Assembly: GCA_003194525.1 (NCBI GenBank)
Contig: NBIV01000192.1
Location: 62,001 to 126,000 of the forward strand
Length of the DNA: 64,000 bases
DNA from: Gracilariopsis chorda
Lineage: Eukaryota > Rhodophyta > Florideophyceae > Gracilariales > Gracilariaceae
Direction of reading: 5' to 3'
Shown here: positions 17,659 to 27,586 of the stretch, in pieces
How the letters are laid out: each line of letters opens with the position of its first letter
Numbering within the stretch: position 1 is the first letter of the stretch
Program-made: the position numbers and the translations under genes
The notes under the pieces: generated by a model
Told to the model about the DNA's origin: nothing
Database searches by the model: none
What the model saw: only the letters and a program-made list of their open reading frames with translations

Positions 17659-20520
17659 ATGGTGTCTCCGCTATTCATCGCCCCCGCAGCGCTCCCTCTG
17701 TCTTCACATCCGCTCCAACGAGCCCCAACAAGACGCCGCCCTCCTCTCCATCGCCTCTACTCATACCCCGTGTGTACACACGTTGCCCCTCACAACCTCA
17801 GCACTGACCCCCAGCTACAAAATGACAACCTCCTCCGCTCCACCAATATTGAAAGCAGCAAACATCCACAACCGCCCGCCCCCGTTCTGCCTGCCGAAGA
17901 GACGCTCAGACTGCTGGACTGGCCCGCAATCTCCGCCCAAATTGGCCGTCATGCAAGCACTCAACTGGCAGACGCCTACTTTCGCGGCGTTGCTGCAATT
18001 CCCATTCCCGCACACCGCGCAGAAAGCGAGCGCTTACTCCAGCTTACCCGTGCATTGCACTACATGTACTTTACCTTGCTCAAACCTATTGACTTTCATG
18101 GTATCTCTTCTGTCGCCACGCTGGTTCACCACGCCGCAAAGGGGGTGCTGCTAACCGGTGCACAGCTCCGACAAATTGCTGACACCCTCTCCGCCGCCCG
18201 AAGAATACGTCGTTTCATTGACGCCATCGACGACGACCGCGTCCACATTCTCCAGCAACTTGTTTCCGAACTGCGCACTTACCCGGACATTGACAAACGC
18301 ATTAATGCCCTTATCGATGACTTTGGCCAAGTCGTTGATACGTTTGACCCACCGCTGCGTCGAATTCGAGCTGATATTCGTACTTCCACGTCAGAAATAA
18401 GCGCCCACCTCAATGAACTAATGTCCAAATATGCCGATGCGATGCAGGAAACAGTTGTTACCATGAGGTATGATCGTTTCGTTATTCCAGTCAAAACGCA
18501 ACGCAAGGGCATCTTCAAACGCGCAATTGTACACGATGTTAGCGCGTCGGGCCTTTCTACGTACATGGAGCCGGCCAGTGTTCGTCGCCTCAATGATCGT
18601 CTACGCCAACTTGCTGCTCAGGAACGCGCGCGCGTGAATCAGGTTTTAAGAGAGCTTTGTGAACTTGTGGCACCTATTCGGCATGATATGAGTACCCTGT
18701 GTGATGTTGTCACGCAGTTGGACATTGCAGCAGCAAAAGCTACTGCATCTCATGAACTGGATGCTGTTGATGTACAATTTGACGATGAACGTCCCTTGCG
18801 CTTGTTGGGAGTGAGACATCCATTGCTAAGTTGGCAAGCGATGACCCAAGACCAACTTCAGAGCGAACCCCACCCTGCGGACGACGATCTGGCAATCCAT
18901 GAGCCCAAATGGAAGGCGTCAGTTGTTCCGACTAGTTACGTCCTGTCTGATGACGTTCGCTGTGTCTGTGTCACAGGACCTAATACGGGAGGCAAAACGC
19001 TTGCACTCAAGACCTTGGGCGTCACCGTTCTTTTAGCCAAGATCGGTATGTTTGTGCCAGGCACGACCCAGACAAGCTTCAGTTCCGATGATCATTCTTC
19101 TACTGCGACTATCCCGTACTTCGATAACGTGCTTGCAGACATCGGTGACGATCAATCTCTTGTGCAATCTCTTTCGACGTTCTCTGGCCATGTGCTAAGA
19201 ATCAAGCGTATCTTGGCTTCAAGCACTCCTAAGTCTCTGGTACTACTAGACGAAATTGGTTCTGGAACGGTACGTAGCTTGTTCTTTCTTATGATATCTT
19301 ACTGGCGACACACGAAGCATGTGCGTCTGTGTTCTAACATCATATGATTGTCACTGTGTTTGTTATAGGATCCGGCCGAAGGTGCCGCTCTGGGGATGTC
19401 CATTTTGAGACACTTGGCCGTTGGAAACCGAGCTGCACTAACTTTTGCAACCACTCATCATGGAGAATTGAAAACGTTAAAGTATTCAAAGGACGAATCA
19501 GCTCATTTGTTTGAGAACGCGAGTGTAGAGTTTGATGACGTAAACATGGTACCGACTTACCGAATGGTGTGGGGAATACCTGGACGCTCCAATGCACTTG
19601 CAATAGCTGAGCGCCTTGGTTTAGACTCCTCAGTGATTGAGGAGGCCCGTTTCTTGTTGAGTGGGACAGGGGATGGAAAGAAAGATACGTCCGCAAGGGT
19701 GGACATTGAAAAGATGATTTCCAGTCTTGAGCGAGATAAGAATGCTGCTGAAGCAGCCCGTGCAGAGTCCGAGCGTGCTTTGCGACAGGCAACCCTGATG
19801 CGATCAGAGCTTGAGGATCGTCTTCGTAGACTGAGAGACCATGAGGCTCAACTAAGGAAAGACCAAAAGAGTGCTGTGGAAGGTGAAGTGAAGGAAGCGA
19901 AGAAACAAATCGCCAAGGTCATACGAGACATGCAAAGAGGGGGCGGTTCTGCGCAGGCAGCAAGTCGAGCATCTGACAAACTGGGGAAGATGAGAATCTC
20001 TGGTTCGGCTGCTAGACAAACGGAAGTTGTTCCTTCGAAACCCGTGGATGTAGAAGACATCGAAGTGGGTGATAGGGTCAGCGTACCACGGCTGAGTTCG
20101 AATGAAGTGGAAGTAGTAGAAAAAGCAAGTAAGAAGGAATTGGTTGTTGCAATAGGGGGTATGAGGGCCAAGGTGAAGGTGAAAGAAATCGTATCTGTTA
20201 ATCAGAGGGAGTTTGCAACACCAGTGCAGCAGGTATCGAGCCAGGCTTCAAAGGACAGCAGAAAGCAGCTGAAGGTAAGAACTGCTGCGAACTCAATCGA
20301 TATTAGAGGGCAAACAGTCGATTCCGCCGAGCCTGTGGTAGAACAGGCAATCAGTAAGGCGTTGGCCATGGGAACTCTGTGGGTCATTCATGGTCACGGA
20401 ACAGGCCGTCTCAGAAACGGGATTCGACGATTCTTATCGCAGCATGATCTCGTAGAAAGAATAACAAATGCAGAACAGGAGGACGGCGGGACAGGAGTAA
20501 CTATAGCATACCTCCACTAA
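17659..20520 (+). CDS. mutS2: MutS2 family ATPase with Smr domain, two exons, likely plastid
   Basis: Exons are 17659-19269 and 19369-20520, giving about 920 residues. After about 75 residues of transit-peptide type comes the MutS core/clamp region. The ATPase follows, with Walker A GPNTGGKT at about 440 and Walker B SLVLLDEIGSGT joined across the intron to DPAEGAALGMSIL. A long charged coiled-coil stretch follows (DIEKMISSLERDKNAAEAAR). The end is a full Smr nuclease domain (about 846-920: SIDIRGQTVDSAEP, VIHGHGTGRLRNGIRRFL). MutS2 is not a mismatch-repair protein: in bacteria it acts on recombination intermediates or on collided ribosomes, and plants carry plastid MutS2 (known). I chose ATG 17659 because MVSPLFIAPAALPL begins a plausible transit peptide. 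Confidence 0.94.
19270..19368 (+). other. Intron in MutS2 gene
   Basis: A 99-bp GT-AG intron: donor GTACGT, a possible branch sequence CTAAC near 19333, acceptor TGTTATAG. It lies exactly between codons ACG (Thr) and GAT (Asp) of the Walker B region. Confidence 0.9.
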
Positions 20521-20865
20521 CCTTAAACAGAAACCATGTGTGTTTACCATACTGCACATAGTGGGATCAATCATCTTAATGACGCGCTCAGTTCTTCAAA
20601 GAAACAAAATGGTATGTAATACGTTATTGCACGAAGATAGTGCCCGGTTTAGCGCATTACGGGGATGCAGCATCTTGACAATTCGCAATCGTCGAAGCTT
20701 CGGGAGCCCATGCTCCGATTGTTCTTGTGCAGGGCTTCTGGTTACATCTTGGTGTGGTAATGGAAGAGACGCAAACTTAAGTAGTGAGACCTTTGCACAA
20801 TAGTTCTCAAATGCAGTTATGTCGTAGAAGAAGTCTGTCCAAACAATTCTTGTGATGCAGATCCG
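20521..20865. other. Intergenic, convergent 3' flanks
   Basis: These 345 bp lie between the MutS2 and LSm6 stop codons. I see nothing in it beyond probable untranslated ends. Confidence 0.4.
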
Positions 20866-21150
20866 CTAAGTCTTGGTCGTGGAGATGTACATGACGTTAT
20901 TCCCGCGAATGAAAGCGTCCCCAAACGTATTCTTGAGTTCGCCGTTTACGTACTCTTCCGTTTGCTCCAGCGCAATGTTCATGTATCCATCTAAACAAGC
21001 AAGGATCCCGCGATATTCTATAGAAGTGTTTAGTTTGACAACGACGGGACGTCCGAGAACGGCTTTCAAGAAATCAGCAGGAGTACTGCCGTGTCCTTGA
21101 CTTGCTGAAACGGGCCGATTTGCTGAGCTTGGGTTCGATGCGGAAGCCAT
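20866..21150 (-). CDS. LSM6: U6 snRNA-associated Sm-like protein LSm6
   Basis: The 94-residue product has a 20-residue serine-rich N-terminus and then a full Sm fold. The Sm1 motif is GRPVVVKLNTSIEYRGILAC followed by LDGYMNIALEQTEEY; the Sm2 motif is FIRGNNVMYIS. The LDGYMNIALEQTEEYVNG run is diagnostic of LSm6. It is a ring subunit of LSm2-8 (U6 snRNA, nuclear splicing) and LSm1-7 (cytoplasmic mRNA decay). Start: ATG 21150. It is divergent from the DNA polymerase gene, with 466 bp between. Confidence 0.96.
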   Translation of the reverse strand: MASASNPSSANRPVSASQGHGSTPADFLKAVLGRPVVVKLNTSIEYRGILACLDGYMNIALEQTEEYVNGELKNTFGDAFIRGNNVMYISTTKT

Positions 21151-21616
21151 GGGGATCGCTCAAAGTTCTGTTTAGTCAAAAGCCACGGGCCGGTGGCAAA
21201 ATGGTGCATCAAGGTGAGGCGAGAGGGAAGGCTACTTCCGGTAACCTTCTCCCTTGATCGTAATCATGGGCGCTGGATCAGTGGATCAAGGATCAAGAAT
21301 TCCTGCGAAGCGGCCGCGTGTTTGTAGCCAAACCTGAATGGGAAAGCACTTTCTGACAAGTCTAAAATAAAGGGGCCAACGGAAATATCTTCGACTTTTT
21401 GCACGGGCCCCTTGATCTCGCGTGTCGGCAATTGCTGCTGTGGGCACAAAGGAGGCTCACCCATTCCTGTGGCCAGAAAGCGGGCCGTCCTCGAGAGATA
21501 TTCATAAACATCAGCGCACCCTCAGCGCGGGCGTCAGCAGCATATTCGATCCTGGCGCTGGTCAGAAGAGTTACTCGGTTGCTTGTTCTGTAATCAGGGC
21601 AGGAGAGCGGCTGCGC
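21151..21616. promoter_or_regulatory. Divergent promoter region, LSm6 / DnaE
   Basis: A 466-bp gap lies between divergent starts. It contains clustered GGATCA/GATCAAG repeats at about 21273-21296. The frame of the polymerase is open through part of it, but without an ATG before 21617. Confidence 0.35.
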
Positions 21617-24600
21617 ATGCCAATGGCCCCGCTCGATCTCCCCGTTGCATTTCTTGTTCCTTTACCCCTGCGGACAAATTCGTCACCACCACTGATTCGA
21701 CAGCCATGTGTAATATGCCTCCCCCGAAAGATCGTCGTTGCAGAGCTCCAGCACCAGTCCCCTAATTCAGCACAGTCACAACTGGTTCCTCCTAACCAAT
21801 ATGTACCGCTTCATGTCCATTCTGATTACTCCCTTCTTGATGGTGCTAGTCAGCTCCCATCTCTTGTAACCAGAGCTGCTGAACTGCATGTTCCAGCACT
21901 CGCGCTTACTGATCACGGAGTGCTATACGGCGCTATTCAACTTGTTCGCGCCTGTGCCGGGACTACCGTCAAGCCTATAATTGGCAATGAGATGTACGTT
22001 GTAAATGACATACCAGATGAGCAACCCAACGGAAAAGGGCCCAAGCGATATCATCTCATAGTTTTGGCAAAGAACCAGATCGGCTACAGAAACCTTGTAA
22101 AGCTTACTTCAATTGCCCATCTCGATGGTGTGGTAGGCAAAGGAATTTTTGCACGGCCATGCATCAACAAAGCCCAACTATATCAGTATCGCGAAGGGCT
22201 AATTGTCTCTAGTGCATGTCTTGGCGGTGAGATCGCCCAAGCTATTCTGAATGACGATATCGATTCTGCGCGCACTGTTGCGAGCTGGTTCCGTGATGTA
22301 TTCGGGGACGACTTTTATCTGGAAATACAGGACCACGGAAGCGACGAAGACAAGAAAGTGAACCCGGTAATGCTACAGCTTTCTAGGGAACTATCTATCA
22401 AAGTAATTGCGACGAATGACAGTCACTTCACGAGTTGCCTAGATGCAGAGGCCCATGATGCATTGATCTGTATTCAGACAGGGAAGCGACTCACAGACGA
22501 GAACCGGTTGCGGTATTCTGGCACTGAATATTTCAAATCCGCGGAGGAGATGCGCAGGTGCTTCGTTGATCATTTACCCACGACCGCCGTTGACGAAGCA
22601 CTCCATAATACCTTACAAGTAGCAGAAAAAGTCGAGTCCTATCACTTGTTCGGAGCTACACGAATCCCAGATTTCCCTTTACCAATTGGATTTGGCACCT
22701 CACACGATGACTATCTACGTCGCGTTTCCGAACTCGGTCTGAAAGAGCGGATAGCGGCCAGGACGAAATCTGGATTGATTAAGCATGGGTCTGAACGTTT
22801 GTACACAGAACGTTTACATTCAGAACTAGACATGATCTGTCGTATGGGATTCTCGTCGTATTTCCTTGTTGTCTGGGATTACATTCGCTTTGCTAGGTCC
22901 CAAAACATTCCCGTGGGGCCTGGAAGAGGGTCGGTCGCTGGTTCATTAGTGGCCTTTGCTCTTCGAATTACTGATGTTGACCCGATACCGTTCAATTTGC
23001 TCTTCGAGCGGTTTCTTAACATTGAAAGAAGGAGCATGCCAGATATTGATATAGATTTTTCAGTGCAAGGAAGAGAGAAAGTTATTTCTTATGTCACCGA
23101 GCGATACGGACAAGCTCGAGTAGCACAGATTATAACGTTCAATCGCCTGACGAGCAAAGCGTTGTTGAAAGACGTTGCCAGGGTGCACAATGTTTCATAT
23201 AAAGAAGCGGATCGGTTGGCAAAGCTTATCCCAGTAACTAGAGGCAAGCCAGCTTCCCTGAAGGAGCTGCTTTCAAAGGGCACTGCCAACCGAGACTTCA
23301 AGAAAGCAGTCAACGATCATCCGGAGTACCAAGAATGGATAGACAAAGCAAAGCGAATTGAAGGAACAAACAAGACCTTTGGAATTCATGCAGCAGGTGT
23401 TGTAATATCAGCAAACCCACTGACTGACATAGTTCCACTAACCAAAGCAAAACACGGAGAAACTATCACGCAATATGCAATGGAAGATGTAGAATCCTTG
23501 GGATTGCTCAAGATGGATTTTCTGGGTTTAAAAAACTTGTCTGTCATAGAGATGGCGTTGAAGTTTATCAATAATGGAAGGAGAGAACAAGGGATCGAAG
23601 AAGACCTTGACTTCTCTGTTGATGCACTTCCTCTCGACGACGACAAGACATACAAGTTACTGGCAGATGGTGAACTCGATGGTATCTTTCAGCTAGACGC
23701 TTCTGCAGGAATGCGCAACATCGTTCGCGAGCTGAGGCCTACCTCTTTGGAAGACATCTCTTCTATCCTTGCCCTGTATCGCCCTGGACCGCTTGACGCA
23801 GGGCTCATTCCGAAATTTATTCGTCGTAAGCACGGTCTAGATCCAGTTGAATATGAACATCCTCTGCTCGAACCAATACTCAAAGAGACATACGGAATAA
23901 TGGTTTATCAGGAACAAATCATGCGAATCGCTCGTGATCTTGCGGGTTATAGCTTGGGGCAGGCTGATATTCTTCGCAGGGCCATGGGCAAGAAAAAGAT
24001 GAAAGATATGGAGAAGGAACGCCCTAGATTCGTACGCGGAGCGGAAGAGCGAGGTGTCCCCGAGGATATCGCGACGGAACTGTTTGACAAGATGGTTAAG
24101 TTTGCGGAGTACTGCTTCAACAAATCTCATTCCACAGCCTACGCATACCTGACATATCAAACTGCATTCCTTAAGGCCAATCATCCCGTAGAATACTGTG
24201 CAGCTATTCTTACTTCAAACATGAACCAATCCGAAAAGCTGGTGCGCTATCTGGCAGACGCTAGGATGCTTGGCGTTAAAGTTCTTCCACCGTCCGTGAA
24301 CAAATCAGATCTCGGCTTTACCGTGGACCGAAACGGTGATGAAAGTGTTGTTCGTTTTGGGTTTGAAGCTGTGAAAACTGTTGGTGCTTCGGTAAGTAGA
24401 GCGTTGATAGATGAACGCAACGCTCGTGGTTCATTCCGCAGCATAAGTGACTTGATCAACCGTGTTGATCTGCGTGTATTGAACAAGCGTGCGATGGCCT
24501 CTCTAATCCAAGCGGGGGCTTTCGAAGAGCTTCATCCAAACCGAAGAGTTCTTTTGGACAGATTTGACGAGCTCCTGGTTCTTCGCAGAAAACTACGAGA

Positions 24601-27586
24601 TAGGAGAAAGCGCCGAGAAGACAGAGGTATGTCGGAGAAGGACATTGGCGAACTAAATGAGTTGGAAAGGCTGGCGTGGGAGGAAGCTGAAATAGGTCTA
24701 GCACGTGCATGTGAAGAAGAAGAAGAGTTCACTGCTTTGGAGAGATTAGCTGGAGAGAAAGCATCGATAGGTTTCTATGCCTCAGGCCATCCTCTTCAGG
24801 ATCTTCAAAGCATTGCCAGTTTCTTGGGATGCACTCCGGTTCAACTCATTGTCGGAGAAGCAAATGAAGGTGGTCTTGGACTTGACGATTCTGAAGTAAC
24901 AGAGTCTGTCAGATCGGGTCTTTCCCACGAGGCTGAAGTTATGATTTTGTCTTGCATAACGGAACTTAAGAAAGTAACAACTGCAAAAGGGAGGAAGATG
25001 GCCAGATGGATGATTGAAGACACGGCAAGTCGAGTGACTGGGGTTGTATTTCCCGGATACTATGAAGTTGTTCAACAACGGTTGGAACACTCAAGCGACG
25101 AAAATGGTCGACATGAAAAAGACAACGAGGAAGAGCGTGGTTTTACCGATACCAGCCTCATTGAAGCGGAAGAGGAGCCGCGCTTCGTTGTTGAAAACGA
25201 TGCTAGGGTAATAGTGTGGGGCAGAGTTGACAGTGAATCGTCAGGGACCGTGCAAATCATAGTAGATGACGTGCTGAGAGTCGAACAAGTTCGTGCCATT
25301 GTCGCAACTGCGCGGTACACTCCCGAGCGATCTATTGAAGAGCATGTCTGTATCTTGCAGGCAATAGCCAAGGACATCCTTGCAGACCGATTTCCTCAGA
25401 GATACAGAGAAAATTCAAGTGGCTTCAATCTTCAGCGCAGAAAATGGATTAAGAGCAAACCTCTTAAGGAGAAGAACAGGGTTCCGCTAATTCTGCGATG
25501 TCTTGATGAACAAGGCAATACAACGAGCACCATAAACGTTGGAAACGACTTCCGATTTCCATTGAATTGCGAAGATCAAGTGGCAGAACTTCAGAAGAAG
25601 ACCGGATACGAGTGCACTGTAATATCGATATCGGAGAACATGGGTGAGATCATGGATAAGATCATGCTGAGTTTTGATGATATTGAGGATACATGCGAAG
25701 GGCTACCGACCTACATGAATACCAATACGACTGCTAGACGTACAAGACATCGAAAGAATGGGCAGATTGGTGAGGTATATCACCCGGAGCATGCCAAGGT
25801 CAGCCCGGTAAGCACTCCAGATTTATGTCACACTGAAGAAGACTTGGCAGAACCTAAAGCAAAGAACAACGGAAGAGGTCAGCAACGGATCCCACAAAAG
25901 TTAGGAAGCAGGCAGGAAAATAGAACTACCAGAGAGGTTGTGGACAGCATTTACGTAGAAAGCTCTTCCTCGATCGAATCAGATCAGGTTATTACCACTC
26001 CAATCAACCACAGTGACGCATTTGCTAAGGGCACTATGGATACAACAAGCACCTCCGATGAGTACCAAGAACTGCTTTTCCGCAGAGAGGAATACGAGAA
26101 ACGATACACACCTGAGGCGCCTGGCGAAGACACCACTGGTATCTGGAGCAGAAACAAGAGGGCCCAGTTCTTTCAGATCAAGGAAAGCAACCGTAGGTCA
26201 GACCCTTTTCATGAACAAGTGTTCTGCTATCGCCCAGGAATGAATGACTTCTCGCCCTCTGATGCATTCTTGAAATTCAGCGTAGATACCGAAGCCTCCG
26301 TTCTAACCGCTTCGAGGGAAACTGGAGACGTACGAGACAGACTAGAAGCGAGCTTGCAGGCCAGTCCCTTCGACCCACCGTCTAGGGATTTCTCCACCAC
26401 AGAATGTAATGTACAAAGAGATGGTGCTCGTGGCGTCAACGATGACTACTTAGAATCAAAGGCACACATAGCCAATGGAGAAGACTGTTATTCACAAGAA
26501 CCGCCATTTCTCAGAGCCGTGTCTTCGCGGCATGATTCGATGCATGACGATGAGAAGCAGATTGCTTTTTCTTCTACTTTGGGTGAGGCCACATTTCCCG
26601 GGGTGTCTTCGTCAGATTCGCCATCGACCGCCTCAACAGATTCACGAAGTGCAGATTTGAAGGAACATGCTGCGAGCAACGAACTAGTAGTTGACTTCGA
26701 TGCCTCTGGAATGGAAGGAGTGCTTGATGCTATTTGTTTGGTTGCAAGCGAAGCAGCAGGACGATATTGCGATTCTGACTACGCTCTCATGGCAGTGACA
26801 AACCTGAGTCTCACGAAGCTGGTCGAAACGAAGGTGCAAATCGCAGTGAATGCTAGGGTATCCTATGCAGACCAACAGCACCTTTACGTCCTGGTTGATC
26901 TCCGCGAGACTGGACCGTCAGGCGAGAGAAAGCGCGCTAGGTCATTCGGACCAGTTACTGTCGTAACGAAGGGGGGGCGGATCCAAAAACCAAGAAGGGC
27001 TCTGACAAAGAAGACTCAGAAACTGGTTAACTCCACGAGGCGTAACCTAGAGCACAGCTTGAAACTCAAGCCGAAGTCCTGCGCAAGAACAAGTAAGAGC
27101 GTGTCTTCACCGAAGAATCTCAAGCACATTGTACCGCGGTCAACTTTGCTAAGCGTAAGTGATAGTTGTGAAACAAGTGCTACTAGCCTTATGGATGGTG
27201 GGCAAATTCTATGTTCAATGTATCGTACTGCGTTGCTTTGCGTCGAACATGCCTTTGAGGATGCCAAACAACTTCGAGTCATTTCAGTCAGCTCCGTCAC
27301 AAGTCCCGCAGCATGGGCAAGTATCGAAGCTGCTGAAGAAATGACAGTTTCTGCACTCATCTACCGAGCATCTTCGAAAGACGTAGATGTCCAAGTGATA
27401 AGCAGCGTTTCTAGTGCAAACGGCTACAAAGCGCAGTTCATGGCAACCTTCACGATCACTTGCCAAGATTCATCAAAGGTGCTACGATGTCATTTACCAC
27501 AAGGAAGAGACCCCCTGTTCGACGAGAACGAAGTCATAAAGTGCTTCCATCACCTATTAGAAAAGCTGCCGCAGTACACGCAGTAG
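21617..27586 (+). CDS. dnaE: DNA polymerase III alpha subunit, cyanobacterial type, nuclear-encoded
   Basis: The product is 1,989 residues with no intron. Residues 1-60 resemble a transit peptide. The PHP domain starts at about 61 (LHVHSDYSLLDGASQLPSL, TDHGVLYGA, GNEMYV, ACLGG, ATNDSHF), so the metal-binding set of an active PHP looks complete. The palm follows: GPGRGSVAGS, PDIDIDF at about 475 with two catalytic aspartates, and KMDFLGLKNLS with the third. Then come the fingers/HhH region (AEYCFNKSHSTAYAYLTYQT at about 828) and an OB-fold region (VIVWGRVDSESSGTVQI, about 1198). The last 750 or so residues are an acidic/serine-rich extension unknown to me; cyanobacterial DnaE is about 1,170 residues. 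Sequence style is closest to cyanobacterial DnaE1. The family is a replicative polymerase; plastid location is inferred. Start: first ATG (21617) before the PHP domain. Confidence 0.92.
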   Translation: MPMAPLDLPVAFLVPLPLRTNSSPPLIRQPCVICLPRKIVVAELQHQSPNSAQSQLVPPNQYVPLHVHSDYSLLDGASQLPSLVTRAAELHVPALALTDHGVLYGAIQLVRACAGTTVKPIIGNEMYVVNDIPDEQPNGKGPKRYHLIVLAKNQIGYRNLVKLTSIAHLDGVVGKGIFARPCINKAQLYQYREGLIVSSACLGGEIAQAILNDDIDSARTVASWFRDVFGDDFYLEIQDHGSDEDKKVNPVMLQLSRELSIKVIATNDSHFTSCLDAEAHDALICIQTGKRLTDENRLRYSGTEYFKSAEEMRRCFVDHLPTTAVDEALHNTLQVAEKVESYHLFGATRIPDFPLPIGFGTSHDDYLRRVSELGLKERIAARTKSGLIKHGSERLYTERLHSELDMICRMGFSSYFLVVWDYIRFARSQNIPVGPGRGSVAGSLVAFALRITDVDPIPFNLLFERFLNIERRSMPDIDIDFSVQGREKVISYVTERYGQARVAQIITFNRLTSKALLKDVARVHNVSYKEADRLAKLIPVTRGKPASLKELLSKGTANRDFKKAVNDHPEYQEWIDKAKRIEGTNKTFGIHAAGVVISANPLTDIVPLTKAKHGETITQYAMEDVESLGLLKMDFLGLKNLSVIEMALKFINNGRREQGIEEDLDFSVDALPLDDDKTYKLLADGELDGIFQLDASAGMRNIVRELRPTSLEDISSILALYRPGPLDAGLIPKFIRRKHGLDPVEYEHPLLEPILKETYGIMVYQEQIMRIARDLAGYSLGQADILRRAMGKKKMKDMEKERPRFVRGAEERGVPEDIATELFDKMVKFAEYCFNKSHSTAYAYLTYQTAFLKANHPVEYCAAILTSNMNQSEKLVRYLADARMLGVKVLPPSVNKSDLGFTVDRNGDESVVRFGFEAVKTVGASVSRALIDERNARGSFRSISDLINRVDLRVLNKRAMASLIQAGAFEELHPNRRVLLDRFDELLVLRRKLRDRRKRREDRGMSEKDIGELNELERLAWEEAEIGLARACEEEEEFTALERLAGEKASIGFYASGHPLQDLQSIASFLGCTPVQLIVGEANEGGLGLDDSEVTESVRSGLSHEAEVMILSCITELKKVTTAKGRKMARWMIEDTASRVTGVVFPGYYEVVQQRLEHSSDENGRHEKDNEEERGFTDTSLIEAEEEPRFVVENDARVIVWGRVDSESSGTVQIIVDDVLRVEQVRAIVATARYTPERSIEEHVCILQAIAKDILADRFPQRYRENSSGFNLQRRKWIKSKPLKEKNRVPLILRCLDEQGNTTSTINVGNDFRFPLNCEDQVAELQKKTGYECTVISISENMGEIMDKIMLSFDDIEDTCEGLPTYMNTNTTARRTRHRKNGQIGEVYHPEHAKVSPVSTPDLCHTEEDLAEPKAKNNGRGQQRIPQKLGSRQENRTTREVVDSIYVESSSSIESDQVITTPINHSDAFAKGTMDTTSTSDEYQELLFRREEYEKRYTPEAPGEDTTGIWSRNKRAQFFQIKESNRRSDPFHEQVFCYRPGMNDFSPSDAFLKFSVDTEASVLTASRETGDVRDRLEASLQASPFDPPSRDFSTTECNVQRDGARGVNDDYLESKAHIANGEDCYSQEPPFLRAVSSRHDSMHDDEKQIAFSSTLGEATFPGVSSSDSPSTASTDSRSADLKEHAASNELVVDFDASGMEGVLDAICLVASEAAGRYCDSDYALMAVTNLSLTKLVETKVQIAVNARVSYADQQHLYVLVDLRETGPSGERKRARSFGPVTVVTKGGRIQKPRRALTKKTQKLVNSTRRNLEHSLKLKPKSCARTSKSVSSPKNLKHIVPRSTLLSVSDSCETSATSLMDGGQILCSMYRTALLCVEHAFEDAKQLRVISVSSVTSPAAWASIEAAEEMTVSALIYRASSKDVDVQVISSVSSANGYKAQFMATFTITCQDSSKVLRCHLPQGRDPLFDENEVIKCFHHLLEKLPQYTQ

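Noticed and set aside
21297-21317. GAATTC next to GCGGCCGC, like a cloning linker
   Set aside because: Spacing and flanks do not match a standard adaptor, and both sites are expected by chance in GC-rich DNA; the neighbouring genes are continuous.
21422-21616. Upstream extension of the polymerase frame
   Set aside because: No ATG in this part of the frame; the first ATG is at 21617 and gives a transit-like N-terminus.
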